64,000 nt of DNA from positions 1,209,250 through 1,273,249 of the forward strand of contig NW_003314298.1 of NCBI RefSeq assembly GCF_000143415.4, written 5' to 3'. Under the pieces are notes generated by a model. That model worked only from the letters and a program-made list of their open reading frames with translations. It was not told where the DNA came from and made no database searches. Origin of the DNA: Selaginella moellendorffii. Lineage: Eukaryota > Streptophyta > Lycopodiopsida > Selaginellales > Selaginellaceae. Positions 1 to 13,429 of the stretch are shown one piece after another (the first letter of the stretch is position 1; each line of letters opens with the position of its first letter). Made by a program: the position numbers and the translations under genes.

Positions 1-3000
1 AACAATAATTTCACAGAAAGATACAAAGAAAATCTCATCTATTTTAATCTTTACTGACACATATAAATTATAGGTTTTATACACTAAAATTGAGTAAATT
101 CAAGAGTATCTCAAGTCTATTGTCTGATTTGATAAAAGCATGACACACTTTTAGCAAAAACTTTTTAGACTTAATGCTTATAATTGTTCAGGGAAACCAA
201 GTGCCATAAAAGTTTTTAAAAAGAGTTAAAATTATTTTTGAAATCATCAAGTCTTTTAATGATTGCAGAAAGGAGCCCAAATTTACTTAGCACTAAACAG
301 TACAACTAAATCATTCGAGACAAAAGAGATTTGGTTTCTACAATTATGCACAAATGATCCAGATACAAAATTACAAGATGTTTATAAAAGTTATAAGGGC
401 ATTCTACTTATCTTTTATCTTTAAAGGTAGTTTAGCTTGAAGCAACAGCCACAACAATTTTGTTGGATGGTGGGTTGTTAAATAGTGGTGGTTGCCAAAC
501 TTAGTGTTTACAAATTAATAGGATCCTTTCACAAATTTTTAATAATAGTAATCATCTCCACACACTATTGCAAATACATATATACATACATACATATATA
601 AATGTATGTTTTTTAAATATATCAATACATATGTATATACATGTATATATATAGTAATTTTTGATAAAATTTAGCTAGTTATATTCTGATATCCATCAAA
701 GCTAATGATAAAGTGCACTCATGACTTTAATATGACCATCGAGATGCTTTAGCCAGTACAAAATGCAAATGCATAAAGAAGGAAAAAGATAAAAAATAAT
801 ACTTTCTAACAATAAATTTTACTTACTGTGATATCTTTGAAACTAAATAGTTCATTTTGTCTAGTAGGTGGTTACATGTTACAGTGGTATAAAAATTGGT
901 AAAAAGTGATCAAAGTTTTTATGAAAATAAATGTAAACATCACAAAACTAGTTTAAAAATTAATTAACAACTTTTATATAAAAATTATAAGGTTTTTTTA
1001 GAGTAATTTCAATTACTTTTTTTTAATAATTTTTGTATATGATTGTAATGTAAATTTGTTCACAATACACTCAGCCACTTAACTCTTTTTCTATCCAAGA
1101 ATAACATAATATTAAGAAAATGTACACAAAGAACAAAGTAACTTACTTTATTCTTCAAACTAAAAAATCTTTGAAAATCACTAGTTTGCTCAACATCATA
1201 ACATTTTGGGTGTTTGAACCCAAATATGATCCTATGTTCCAAAAACCATAAAAACTTTCTTAGAGTCTAAAAAACCAAGTTTCCTCACAAAAGAAACATT
1301 TAAAATGTATAGTTATTGTCCTAATATGTTCCTCCTACCTTAAGGATTGTTTTTAATACATTGAATCTAAGTGATCAGAGCTGGTTCTTACAAGACATCG
1401 GTATTATAAGCTTTAGTCGGTTTACTTGTATGATGAAATCAATTATATCATATAACCATATAAAGTGAGATTTATACTTGAAGAGTTGTTTACTCACATA
1501 AGATAATAGTGTTTCATCTATGTCTCTCTCTTGGGTAGTTCCTAATATGTGCAAAAATGCATAAAATTGGTAATATAGAATCCAAGGCAAGAATTGTCTC
1601 ATGCCAAAGATGGGCTTTAAGATATAAACAGATGGTCTTTGCTTAAAATAGTGAAGCTAAAAATAAATCTCTAATTTTATCATACTAATAACAAAAGGAG
1701 ATTGGGAAAGCTATAGCCATGGCTAGTCCAACTCTCTCTCTATAAAATCTAGTGTGATTTGTTTAGAAATGCTAGCACCTAGAAGACATTAAAGCTTCTC
1801 ATTGCACTATGAGACTATATCAGGACAAATGTTAAGAGCACAAGCATTTCATTTGGCAAGGTTGCTTACAATGTTCTTGTTGTTGTTCATTTTGCAAGTA
1901 AAATGTCACTCTTAAAAATAACAAAAAATTTATTACCTTTGTCAACTATTGAAATGATCTATGTAGTGAGAAAGAAATCTACAAGTAAAATAAATATCAA
2001 GGTGCTTTCCCCGATATGGAAATATGCCTTAAACCAAGATGTCTCCTTCGGGTGGTAGGTCAAAGCTAGTGATTTGTTCTACCTGGTCACTAGGGTTGCC
2101 AAATTCCTTCTATCAACCTGAGAACTTTGGAAAAGATTTCACTTTATTTTTATCTCAAAGTTTTATGGTAGATAATGGAAAGAGCTTGTCTGAGAGAATT
2201 ACACACATACTTTCTGAAGTTATTGCAGATCTCTCTTCCTCTAAAAAGGGGAGCAAGTAAAGCCTTGGATTATGATCACACAAGATTAATCCATGGGGAT
2301 GGATCTTGGTAGTGCAAATTCAACTAAAGAGGGATTTGTGGTGTTGATGGTTCTCTCTTACCTATTTTAGTAATATCCAAGAATAAAATATTGATTACAA
2401 GTAGTGCAAGGCTCTTTCTCTCTCTTGATTCTCTTATGTAATGTTAAATTCCAGTTGATGCTAAGAATATTCTAGTAAGTACTTAATATTAAAAAAAAAG
2501 AAACTTACTTTTTCCAATAAAATCAAAGAAATAAAAAAAAGCGTCTATATCCAGGAACCTATGGAGTGGAAAGATCACAATCAAGATGCTACCCACTAAG
2601 CCCCTTATCCCAGCTATAGAGCCTTGTGCTAGTGGCTATGGTAGGCCCTAGTTGCCATCATGCAGGACATGGCCATAGCATGGGCTGGCTTGTAGTTAGA
2701 TTTGAAGAAAAAAAAACTAAGAATAGTATTGAACTTTGAAGTAGATGGAAGGAGTTTGTGTGTCAAGACTTGACACATTTCCTGCTAGGGAGAAAGGTCA
2801 AAAGAAAGTAGATTTACTTATAGCTGTGCAAAAGTTCCTTATATAAAAGCTATAATTTTGGAAGGGAGCAACATTTTAACTATGTGATTTATTTTTCATC
2901 ACACTCTATTTCCATGTGAGGCCATACCACAGTCAGTGGATCCCTTCAGGACAAAGACGTACTCATAAATGCCCAATATATAGAGTCATGTTTAAAAGAG

Positions 3001-4800
3001 TGTAATTGAATAGTCATTTATAGCTTTTGATGCTACAAATAAGTTAGTCACAAAAACTTTGCAAGTGTAAGTGCTAAGCATTTACATCCACTCTAGTTGC
3101 GTAGAGGAGGGGAAGAAATTACTAGCAAAGATCCTAGGATTGTCCTTTTCCAAAAGTTTGTAAAGAAACGAATAGGAAGAGGGGAAAAGGAAGAAATTCA
3201 GAAGTGCTCTTGCATCCTCCTCACCGCCAATAAGTTTTTTAGCAATTTATACAATCATAATTATCTTTTCATACATCTTTGTGACTAAGTTGATGAAGCA
3301 TACATTCAAAACCGAAAGAAAGAGTATAAGTACACCTATAGTAATAGAAGTTCAATTGCCAGATTCTGGTAACCAACGCTTTATAAAAATTTAGGAATTC
3401 ACCTTAAGCTCCTGAAGAACATAAATTTTAAATCATGGTTATCAAGAAAAATCTTCACTTACTTCTGTTGTCATTAAAGTGTTATAAAACTATTTGTGTT
3501 CTAGTCACCTAATACAACATCCAAGATCACAACTTTGAATGAATCACTCTTTTACCTTCTAGCAATTTTTGACAAAGTCACAGTGGTAGCTTTGTACTTG
3601 CATAAGATCCATCACGAAAGTGATATTGCCTAAGATCTAGAACAATATTTAGAGTGATAAAAGTTGATAGTAACATGAATTCTCTGGCCATCACCAAAAC
3701 GTTAAAATCAAATGGGAAAAACCATAAGTTCACCTCTTGAGTAAAAGTTGCACCAACTGCACATATAACTAACTCAAACCCCCAGTAGAGTGTATATATA
3801 TACCTTTGAAAGAGCCAGAAGCTACATTTTGATTATGGTGGATATTTAGACCCAATCGTTCCATCCTCTTCATCTCACATCACAAAAAGAACTGGTGATA
3901 GCAGATTACTCATTCCTATAAGAAAATAGTGGTTTTTAACAGATCATGCTATACTTGACAGTAGCCCAGATCAAAGTTGTAACATAAGTGATTAAAATGT
4001 CATGGATCAAATCGTTGCTGCCATCATAATGCACACAGGTGTTGGGAAGACACCATCGTCCTCTAAACGTAAGCAGAATCATGGTTCAGCCACAGCTGAA
4101 TGTCTGCCACAAGCTCATGCAACATATCCTAACGCTGTCATGTAAGATGCTTGCAAGCTCGCTCAACGATGAAGCACTCACTGATTCTAGAATATGCAAG
4201 GAGCTGGTCCTTGGATTCACTGTAGACGCCAAAAGCCTCACCACAGTGCTCAAGTTGTAGCCTAGGGATGTGGGGCTTGGAAGGAGAGCTCGGCATGTGG
4301 AATTCTATTAGAGAGAGATGCTGATGTATCGAGTTGGACATGTCCTCTAGCAACCAGCAGATTTTTTATTCCATGGTGGCCAGGAGCATTGAGCCCTAGA
4401 ACTCACTACAGCCGGGTAGGAGATATCAAAAAAGGAGAACTCTGACTCAAGAAAGTTAGCAGAGGATGAGCAATTCTCACAATTGATTGACATAGGCCTA
4501 ACTCCATGTATTTCTTACACTGTCTAAGACGATTTCAATGAATTTTGTCTTTAGGTTTGTTAGAAGAAAAGATTGTGTTGAGGATTATGAGATTGGAGTG
4601 CTATTACTGGAAAAATTTATGTAACTCATAAATGAAGTGGAAGCATATGGCAAATGCCATTAATTCTTGGGCTATTTGAGAATAAAACTTATTTTTTACA
4701 TATTTTGACAAACTGCTGGGAACTACTCTATTAATAATACAGACCTGGAACTATGTTGCCTTGGTTTTTCTTTTACTATTGTAACTTAACATTATCTATT
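1..4800. other. AT-rich stretch without a supported gene
   Basis: No reading frame here resembles a known protein and the longest ones (60-75 codons) are scattered with stops on both sides. Base composition is strongly AT-rich. An (AT/ATAC)n-type simple repeat lies at about 570-660. Decayed transposon sequence is likely, but I cannot name a family. Confidence 0.6.
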
Positions 4801-4805
4801 GCAGA

Positions 4806-5643
4806 AAGTTTTCTAGCTAGTGGACTTCCATCCCTTTCTCCGGCTTCACGAGCTTCATGAGCTTCCCATGAATTCGCTCGAACAGCTCTTGTGTAGCCAG
4901 GCTTGCACATGCCAGAATTGCAGCAACAGAAAACCTTGGCGCCTGCTACACACCCTCCATATCTGACTACATCCTTGAGAAGAAATCCAAGGCTACCTCG
5001 GCTTCACCGTTTTGAGAATGTCCCAGTATAACTGTCGTCCAGAAGACAACACCTCGACGGCAATGCCTTTGAAAACTCCACGGGCCTCCACCATGTTGAC
5101 AAGCTTTGCATATATGTCCACTATGGCTGGTGATGAATACATCAGACTCATAGCCGCTGCAGGCAAGCCAATCTAAACACGTGGAAAAGCCTTGTCACTG
5201 TGATCGGAGCCTTTTGGTCTCGCTGCCAAAGGCCTTAGCACCGCAACGAACGGTTGACCATCTGGCACGCATCCCTCGCATTGCGTGAGAGAGAAGAAAT
5301 AGATGACCTTGTTCATTCAGGACGTGGCCCAGGATCAAACTTGTCCACGACACAACGGTTGGCCGGAGAATCCCTCGAAAGACTCCTCAATTCTCCCACA
5401 CTTCGAATAGAAAGCTATGAGCACATTACACACACGTAGATGTTGGAAAGAAATGCATACTTGTTAGCTTGAGCGTGCAAATGACAAAGCTCTGCGAAAC
5501 CGTCAACGTTCCTGCGGTGGAATATCTCTAGAGCTAGGTATTCCTTACTGCTCTCAACGTAGCCAAGGATGAGCGACGTCCACGACGCAACGGTGCAGTG
5601 GCAACGATTCATGCCCTCAAAGATCCAGCGCGCTTCCGCCATT
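4806..5643 (-). pseudogene. Decayed pentatricopeptide repeat (PPR) gene
   Basis: Read on the minus strand, short pieces in shifting frames look like PPR motifs. One begins with an 'EARWIFEGM...SWTSLILGYV' type repeat near 5640-5490. Others resemble 'GYESDVFITS', 'AIVDIYAKLVNMVEARGVF' and 'FWTTVILGHSQNGEAEVALDFF' between about 5190 and 4990. Stops and frame changes separate the pieces, so no intact protein can be made. PLS-type PPR genes are very numerous in Selaginella and dead copies are expected. The limits given are only where I can recognise repeats. Confidence 0.55.
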
Positions 5644-5857
5644 GGCGTACATGTGAATCAGCGCATTACATTCTAGGAATAGCTGAGCCAATCGATCAAC
5701 CGTAGATCAAAAGCATATTCCTAGATGATTATTTATTATATTATTTATTATTGTTTTCAAGTTATTTGGTTGGAACGAATGATTTTAATGAACTTTTGGT
5801 TGCAAAGCTCTGATTACAGGTAAGTGGTTATTCCAGTTTTTGCTTCCCCCCGAATTT

Positions 5858-7413
5858 TTACGAAACCAAGGACACAAGAGACACATATTCTGCCGACTGG
5901 CGCCCTTTGGTCTTGATATTGATGATGAAGTGCTCCGGGTATCTCCGGAGGAGTCCAAGCAGCCCGTCCCATGGCCTTGCTCCATCTTCCTCCGTCTTCA
6001 CCTCCACAACCTTCCACACCTTTGCTGGGGAGCAAATGCTTGAGTAGTGCTCCGGAGCATGCAGCTACAAGAGAACAAGTTCACCGGAAACAAAAACAAC
6101 GAAGAACTCGCGTGAGAAACTTTGTTCTGCTAGTAATCTCCATGTATGAAAGAAAAAGGAACGGGTTTAGAGAGTTAAGTACCTCGTTAAACAGCTCCAC
6201 GATTGGCATCCACTCGCCAGGGCCGCAGAGGTCAGACAGCACGGAGCCAATGGCCGCTACAACCTCCCTCTCCTCGGCCGAAGTGTAAGGAGGTGGTTTC
6301 TCTGCGCACGGCACGCACCAAGTTAGAACCTTGACAACGATGCTTGGACTGGGGCCAAATGAGAGGAAAGAGCTTCTTATAAGTAACAAACAATGCTTAA
6401 GCTGCGAAAAGAAAGCGGAAGAGAAAGAGAGGGAGGGAGGGATCTTTACTGCTCAAGCGCTCGACGAATCCAAACCTCCCAATCTCTCATCTATATCGAC
6501 AACAAGAGACGGACGTTAGTATAGAGCTCAAGAGAAAGAAGAAAAGAGAATCAAGTTCTAAAAAACTGGACGAAAACCATGACTGGAATGAAAGTAGAAG
6601 GAAGAGATCACACACAAACGTAAGTTTCATACCCAGTTCTCTTTGGTTTCTTAAATCTTCACAGCTTTCTACAAGAACAAAGCACTCAAACAACAGTCAC
6701 TCTAGAAAACCTTCCCGCTAAGGCTAATACTTCTCTCTTCTGCTCTAGAAAAGTTTTTACGTACCGGATGAATAGGCAGGACCTCCAGAGGGTGGTGGCG
6801 TCGAGTGAGGATGAGGATACACGCCATTTCCACCGCTGCTTCCACTGGCGATCGAAAGTCCTGCCTGCATCGCTGCTGCTGCTGAAAGTGCCGCTGCCTC
6901 CCCTCCAGCCGATTTCCTCTTCTTCGATTCTTTTCGAGAAGAGCCATCTTCCGCCTTGGATTGCTTCGACCGCTTCTTGCCGCTAGATCCTCCTCCGGGA
7001 GCCGCCAGAGCAATGGGAGCCGGAGCCACCATCGTCGGGAGAGGAGGCGGAGGAGGAGTGGGCTTGGCGATGGAGATCTGCTTCGTGGGTAGCAAGAAGT
7101 AGAACTTCTTCTCGCCAATCTGGAGCAAGTCCTGGGAGTCGAGCTTGACGTGGGAGGTGCCGCGGAGATACAAGACACCCTCGACGTAGCACCCATTCTT
7201 GCTAAGGACCTCCAGCGCGAATCTCTTCCTGCCAAAGTCGTAGTAAATCCGTGCGTGCTGCCGGGAGATGTTCATGCCCCCGCCCATGCTAGCCAGATCC
7301 ACATCCACTGTCGACTTCTTGCTGTTTCTCCCCAGGATGATCGAGTAAGTCTGCATGTAGTACTCGAAATCTTCGCCTTGGAGCTTTGCAAACCCTGCCT
7401 CCAACTCCCCCAT
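5858..7413 (-). CDS. FHA2: FHA domain protein, FHA2-type transcriptional regulator
   Basis: Three exons on the minus strand (7413-6765, 6301-6183, 6064-5858) give 324 residues with in-phase GT-AG junctions. Residues about 5-100 form an FHA phosphothreonine-binding domain: GR at 28-29, S50-R51-x-H53 and N73-G74 are the usual phosphopeptide contacts. A Pro/Ala-rich linker and a Lys/Ser-rich basic patch (about 140-170) follow. Residues 217-324 match the conserved plant FHA2 C-terminus, with a KPPPYTSAEER start and an RRYPEHFIIN...EYVSLVSLVS end. In Arabidopsis FHA2 is, as I recall, a subunit of ISWI chromatin-remodelling complexes needed for fertility. Intron 1 is 463 nt, long for this genome. 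The start is the first ATG of the open frame and is followed immediately by the conserved N-terminus. The gene is divergent from the CLASSY-like gene. Confidence 0.94.
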
Positions 7414-7855
7414 CGCTAGATCTGTTCTCTAGGACCAATGCCCTCCCCTGGAGCTCTCCACTGTTCTTCCCTATCTCCCCATAGAGAAAAAAAAACCCTC
7501 TCTCCTGCCGAAATTCTTAAAAAATGCCGGTGATTCTCTCGAGATTGCTGGAGCAATCAATGATCTGGCGAAAGATTTGGAGTAAGCGGCGCTGGAGCTA
7601 AGGAAATCTCGGGTCTAATCGATGGGACTTACCAGTGACCATCACTCTTGGGCCTTGGCGCTCGAGCTCCCGGATTTCTTCCCACTCGCGACGATTAAAA
7701 GCCCTAGCCCATGGAGCCCCAACGGCCAGATTTTGGCCACGTCGTTGCGATCCAACGTTCCGGGAGACTCGAGTATGAATGTCCTTAAAAACAGCATGCG
7801 TATGCCACGAGAGAAAATCCGTCCGTGGTAGCGGCTCGTTAGGGTTTAGGAGTGG
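7414..7855. promoter_or_regulatory. Shared upstream region of FHA2 and the CLASSY-like gene
   Basis: These 442 bases separate the two divergent start codons, so the promoters of both genes must lie here or overlap the genes. A telo-box in reverse orientation (TAGGGTTT, 7840-7847) sits 9 bases before the CLASSY-like ATG. I cannot place a TATA box with confidence. Confidence 0.5.
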
Positions 7856-10800
7856 ATGGATTCGTCCAGCGGACCGATCGTTCTCTCCACCTCGTCATCC
7901 GACTCCTCCTCCTCGTCCGATCGCAGCGCCAGCGCCAGCAGCAGCGATTCTGAGTCTTCCGCCGTCGAGATCGTCTCCGGGCCAGCGAAATCAGGTGAGA
8001 TTTCGCGTCCTGGAGCTCGTTTCTCCGCATATTTCGAGGGATATCCTGAGGCTTTTGCCGCTTCTTGGATCCAGCATTGCCGTTTTCTTTCGCATCTTGC
8101 CGCAAGCGCGGGACGCGCGCTCAATGCAAGACCTGCTGCCATTTCAAATTCAACAAGGCGAGCACCGAGCTCACACCACAGCCGTGTAAGCCTTGTCATT
8201 CTAAGCAGATTTTTTTCTTCTCGTTCCAACCGGTACTTGAGCTCATAACTCTCTTCCATTTTCTCCCATCTTTCTCTGTTTTTCTTGCACAGCTCTCGAA
8301 GTTTTCTTCCGCGATCGCTGGTGGACTGTGGATTCCATACGTGAAGAGGAAGCCAGTAGCGGCGCTTACATTGTCCGCTGTGTGGAATTCGAGAAGAAGG
8401 ACGTGAGAATAGATTTGCAATGCATCAGACTTAGCAGTCGAAGGGCGAGCGACGAAGACTGCATTCTTCTCAAAGAAGGCGTGGATGTTTGCGTCTTTGC
8501 TCGTCACCCACAGACTAATGTGAAGGTAAGCTAGTATCTTCTTTTGAGTTTGTGACTTTCTATCTTCTGGGTTTGTGACTTCCACTCTTTCTGTGTAGGC
8601 TTGGCATGACGCTAACATTGACAAAGTTCACAAAAGACCACACGACACTAAATGCGACTGTAGGATAATCGTTAAACTGTACAGCATCGGTGACAAGGTA
8701 ACAGACTTGACAACACTAAAACACAAACCTGAGACTGTAGGCATTGCGAGGATAAAAATCTTGCAAGCGCCCAACCACATTGACTTCGAGGAGGTCGTGC
8801 AAGCGGCAATCCGGCCGGGATTGACGAAACGGGTATGGTCTCGTGACGTTGGCTCAATCAAGAGCAAACATGATGGAAGCAGATACGGCCTGGGAATCCA
8901 ACGCCACCGTCACCACCACCACGATCACCACCACAGACATGGCTGCTACGAGCTCGAAGTAATTGACGACGACTCCTCCAGCGACGACTTTGAGGCCTTG
9001 TTGGACGCAGAGCTTCGCCCGACTGAGGTACTAGACTCGGATGAAGAGGACTACGTTGACAGACTAAACGAAAGAACGTATGTGTCACCGAGAAAGCCTG
9101 TCCAGGGAGTACGCAGGTCGAAGGAGAAAGCGAAGAAAACCAAGAGGCCTGGGAATGAACAGACTTTAAGGCACCGAGAGAAAAGCTCGTCTAGAAGGGA
9201 CTCTTTGAAGGACAAATCGCCCAGGGTGAAGAAGAAAAGCAAGTCTTTAAAGCGTAAGCGTGAAGATGACAGGGCCACTCGTGGTGACAGGGCGAGCGCT
9301 CACAGAAAGAAAAGTAGAAAAAGGACAGAGACAGACATTTACACACACTTAGGGGAGGAGAACCTTGAAAAGGAACAAGGATATCTAGTAAGCCTGGAAG
9401 ATTATTGGAACAGAAAGCATGTTAGTTTCGAGCCAGAGCCGACAATGGAAGAGAAAATCTTGAGGGAAATGGAAATGGTGTTTCCAAGAAAAACTGAAGA
9501 AGATGAGGTCAGTGATTCTAGTATATCATGCATGCTCACAATAATTCCTGTTTTTTACAGGCACCACGCATGAGCAGCTTTGACGATATATGTGAGGTAC
9601 ACGACTACGTTTTGAACGAGTTGGTGGGACTTATTTGCAGTGTATGTGGATACGTTGGGATTCCTATCGAAGAGATGGCGCCACATCCGGTAAGCTCGTT
9701 TGATTTCTACAGATATACTAGCGCTAAAGTTTTTTGCAGGACTGGAGCTTCAGGCTGCCGCAGAACGTACTTGAAAATCCGGATCCCTTCATCAGAAGGC
9801 CGGAACTCAACGATCTAAACGACGATCTGGCTGACGACCCTTACTTTCCCAGTACTGACACAAGAAGAAGCTTACATGCCCATCAAAGACGTGCCGTGCG
9901 CTTCATGAAGAGAAACATCGTGGACGAGGAGGGAGGCTGCATTCTGGCACACGCCCCTGGCACCGGCAAGACGTTTGCCACGGTTTACTTCTATTCAAAG
10001 TACAAAGAGATCATGGCGGGATGCCGGCTGCTCGTGCTTTGTCCGAAGATGGTCCAGAACGTATGGAGAGAAGAGTTTCGGAAATCCCAGATGGACACAC
10101 CATTCTTCTTGAGCTCTCGGAAGTCAAGGCGGCTAGAGGTCCTCTCACGGTGGCACAGGCAACGGGGCGTGCTGGTGATGGGCTTCACCTTGTTTATGAA
10201 GATGAGCTTGAAGAAGGAGTACCGCAGCTACATGCTCGAGAGCCCGGAGCTGGTGATCCTGGACGAGGGGCACACGCTGCGATCGAATGGGACGCTGCTC
10301 AGGAACGCAGTGATGAATATGAAGACCAAGCTGCGGATACTGCTGTCCGGCACCTTGTTCCAGAACACGTTCGAGGAGCTCTTCAACCTCATCTTTCTCG
10401 CGAGGCCCAACTTCATCCAGCAGCTCCAGATGGAGGACCGAGCTCGGAGGTGGTTCATCAAGGAGATAGGCAGGAAGTTCGACGACGGTCATGGCCACAG
10501 GGAGATGCAAGCCGCGCAGATGAAGCTGGTGAAGATGACGCAGGGATTCACGGACCACTACACGGGTGCCATCCTCACGGAGGTCCTCCCGGGGCTACGG
10601 GACTACGAGATAACCACGGTCATGACGGAGCTCCAGCACAAGCTGGTGGCCGCAGTGGCGGGCACGCTCGAGATGGACATCACCCGGACCAGGATCTCCA
10701 TCCACCCGCTGCTGAGGAGCGCCGAGGCCGCCGGGGGGGACTTCTCCGCCGTGGCGGCGGAGGTGGTGGACGTGCGCGCCAGCATGAAGACGGCGTTCGT

Positions 10801-11419
10801 GATGAAGCTCATCGAGCTGTGCCAGTGCGCCAACGAGAAGGTGCTCGTGTTTGGCGAGTTCCTGGCGCCATTCCACCTGCTGCTGCGCATGCTGGAGCTG
10901 GAGCGCGGGTGGTCGCGGGACAAGGAGGTGGTGTTCCTCCACGGGGCGCTGGTGACCGAGGAGCGACACGAACTTATGGACAGGTTCAACGCGGAGGGGT
11001 CCGAGGCGCGCGTGTGCCTGGCGTCCATCCGAGCCTGCGCCGAGGGGATCACGCTCGTCGGGGCCTCGAGAGTGGTGCTGCTCCATCCGGTGTGGAACCC
11101 GGCGCAGACCAACCAGGCGATCAGCCGGGCGTTCCGGCTTGGGCAGAAGCGCAAGGTGTTCGTCTACCGGCTGGTGACGGAGGTGGAGAGAGTGAAGAAC
11201 TCGCGGACAAAGTGGAAGGACTTTTGCTCCGAGGCCATCTTCGAGACGGCTGGGAGCGCCGCGCCGAGGCCGCAAGAGCCGGCGTCGCTGAGTGCGGAGG
11301 AGATTTTCAGCGAGGACAAGCTGCTGGCGCAGATCCACGCCGAGGGGATGGTGTTGCGGGTGTGTTACAGGGATCACTTCTTCGAACAGGGGGAGAATCA
11401 AACTCCCGGCTCACAGTGA
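7856..11419 (+). CDS. CLSY: CLASSY (CLSY)-type SNF2 chromatin remodeller
   Basis: Five exons (7856-7994, 8293-8525, 8599-9507, 9561-9689, 9740-11419) join in frame to 1029 residues. Residues 47-150 match the conserved N-terminal CLASSY region (a 'WW/W-x-V' strand and a 'KRPHDTKCDCRIIVKLY' block). A His-rich run (RHRHHHHDHHHRHG) and a basic Lys/Arg/Ser stretch follow. The SNF2 helicase carries motif I APGTGKT (about 542-548), motif II DEGH (about 645-648), motif III LLSGTLFQN and motif VI ISRAFRLGQ (about 931-939). The DEGH box and the 'LHAHQRRAVRFM' entry are typical of the CLSY/DRD1 clade. In angiosperms CLSY proteins guide RNA polymerase IV to loci that make 24-nt siRNAs. DRD1, the Pol V partner, is the main alternative; the N-terminal block favours CLSY. 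The acidic/serine-rich first exon is the least certain part. Confidence 0.92.
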
Positions 11420-11890
11420 ATCGTTTCATCCGATTTGGGTGACATAGCTGTCATTTTCTTTTCTGATGGTTACCATTGATTTTCAATGAATGGTCCAAGA
11501 CAGGAAATCGCTACCTGATGGAAAGCTATTCATGCACTACACGAACATCCCATAGCGAGTTTTTGGGATAACTACAATGAGTATAACGGCGCAAATACAA
11601 AAGAGCTGCTCAACAAGGCGAACAAGAAGTCCCCCACTACATGATCCCCTCAAACATCCATCCCCAGATCTAGAAGATGAACAGGAAGCAGCCATCCAGC
11701 AATCTCCAGAAGAGGATGGCCAAAATGGTGACAGTCACCGATGCAGCTGCTTATATCTTTAAAAAAGCAAGCACAGCAGGTAAAGAACAAGCCACTGGAG
11801 GTTGGTCATAAGGAGAGCTAACGTGCTGCATGGCAAAGATCTCGAAGTTCTTCCCTTGTGTGATGTTTGATTTCTCTTGTTGAAATGTTG
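11420..11890. other. Intergenic, nothing recognised
   Basis: This stretch lies between the CLASSY-like stop and the start of inverted-repeat arm A. It presumably holds the 3' UTR of the CLASSY-like gene. I see no gene, repeat or RNA. Confidence 0.5.
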
Positions 11891-11921
11891 AGATCTTATC
11901 TCATCTGTTAAGTACAAAGAG

Positions 11922-13110
11922 ATGGTGCAAAGCCACCACATAAAGAGAGGAGCTATAGGTAGCATTGATCTCTATCGAGAGCGTAGGCTGGACAATCCTA
12001 GAAATTTCTATCTGGGTGGCCACCACTCGGCAATAGATCCAATGGCTGCGTCACACCAAGAGGTGAGCTTGGACGCCCATGGACTGGATTTTCCCAGTTT
12101 GAATTGTACATGGGAATCCCAGAGGCAACGACTCCCAGAGTTTTAGAGATTCACTTTGTTTTGATAAGAACTAGAAAATGGATCTTCGCTTCAAAGTGGT
12201 TATATCGACTTGCCAAGGCATTTGACAGACATCACTGAGCTGCCATCATTGAGCTTTACAAATTGGTGAAACTACAAATCTTTAATGGTCATCAACCATA
12301 CGCAAAAGTGTCCACTCTCCCCTACGTTGTTTGCAATAGACATTGGGGCGTTGGAAGTGATATTAAAGGAGAAGAATTATCGTATACTCGCTTCTATATG
12401 CTGACGTCTTGCTGCTGGTTGCCCCGGATCCAGACACACTCGAGAGCTTCTGTGTGGAGGCAGGAATGCAAGTGAACTTGGCCAAAACGCAGATAATATC
12501 TTCCAGGATATATTTCTATGATGGTGAGCTTGTGAAGAAACTTAAGCTTACTGAAGGCCATGAGAAAGCCGCAAAAATGGCATATTATAGTTTCTAGTCA
12601 GACTGCCATAACAATACAGTCACAGATTGGAAGACTATTCTATAATGCTAAAGTGCCACCAGTTGCCCTTTATGCACGTGAAGTCAGCTCCAGGACTACC
12701 CCGATATATATCTGGGGTATGTTAGAAGCACTTCACACAAACTTCATCCAGCATGAACCACAGTGGAAGGAATTGCAAGAATGGATGGAACACCTGCTAT
12801 CCAATCATTGGAACAACCAATATTGGATAGACCAAGCTATGCAAAATTGGCTTGTCACAACTGCTACAAAATATGAGATTTATCGTGTTATGGTCATTGA
12901 ACAAGGACAACATTGCAGGCCTTGTGTACTGCAGGAATATCACGCTGTAACCAAAAGCAAGTCGAGGATGTGTACCACGTCCTCTTTGACTGCCCACTGT
13001 ATCCGAAACCAGAGCCATGGGCGAGATCACTGCTTGGCTCCAAAACTCCAGACTGTGACTTGGTTCTTCAAAGAGATGGAGAGGATCTGCAAAGAGTGTG
13101 AACAACAACT
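11922..13110 (+). mobile_element. Non-LTR retrotransposon (LINE) reverse transcriptase relic
   Basis: On the plus strand, broken frames encode reverse-transcriptase-like pieces. The clearest is Y-A-D-V-LLLVAPDP at 12397-12430, the RT catalytic core in which the second Asp of YADD has become Val, followed by an 'EAGMQVNLAKTQII' segment. Further pieces near 12720-13100 look like the RT C-terminal part ('HTNFIQHEPQWKELQEWMEHL' type, then a Cys/His-rich stretch). Frame changes make it non-functional. The same sequence in arm B keeps YADD. The clade cannot be settled by eye. Confidence 0.7.
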
Positions 13111-13429
13111 AGAAACTAACGAACTAGCTATTGGACTATATCTTATAGAAAAAGTTCTCTTTTCATTATACTCCCCTCATAGATAATATGGTGTGATGCT
13201 TGAGTATAGTCTCTATTGGTGTGGTGATACCTATATAAGCCTTTTATCTACACGATAAATCAGCCGCAAAAGGATGAGAAGCATAGGCCTTTGTCTTCAA
13301 ATCTAAGGAGATATGTTCAATCTAAGGAGGTATTCAGATATATTTTTCTTATTATGTGTGTATGATCTCAAGAAACAAATGGAGTGATACTCTTCTAGAG
13401 CAAGTTTGAAAGTACCAACTCGGCTACTA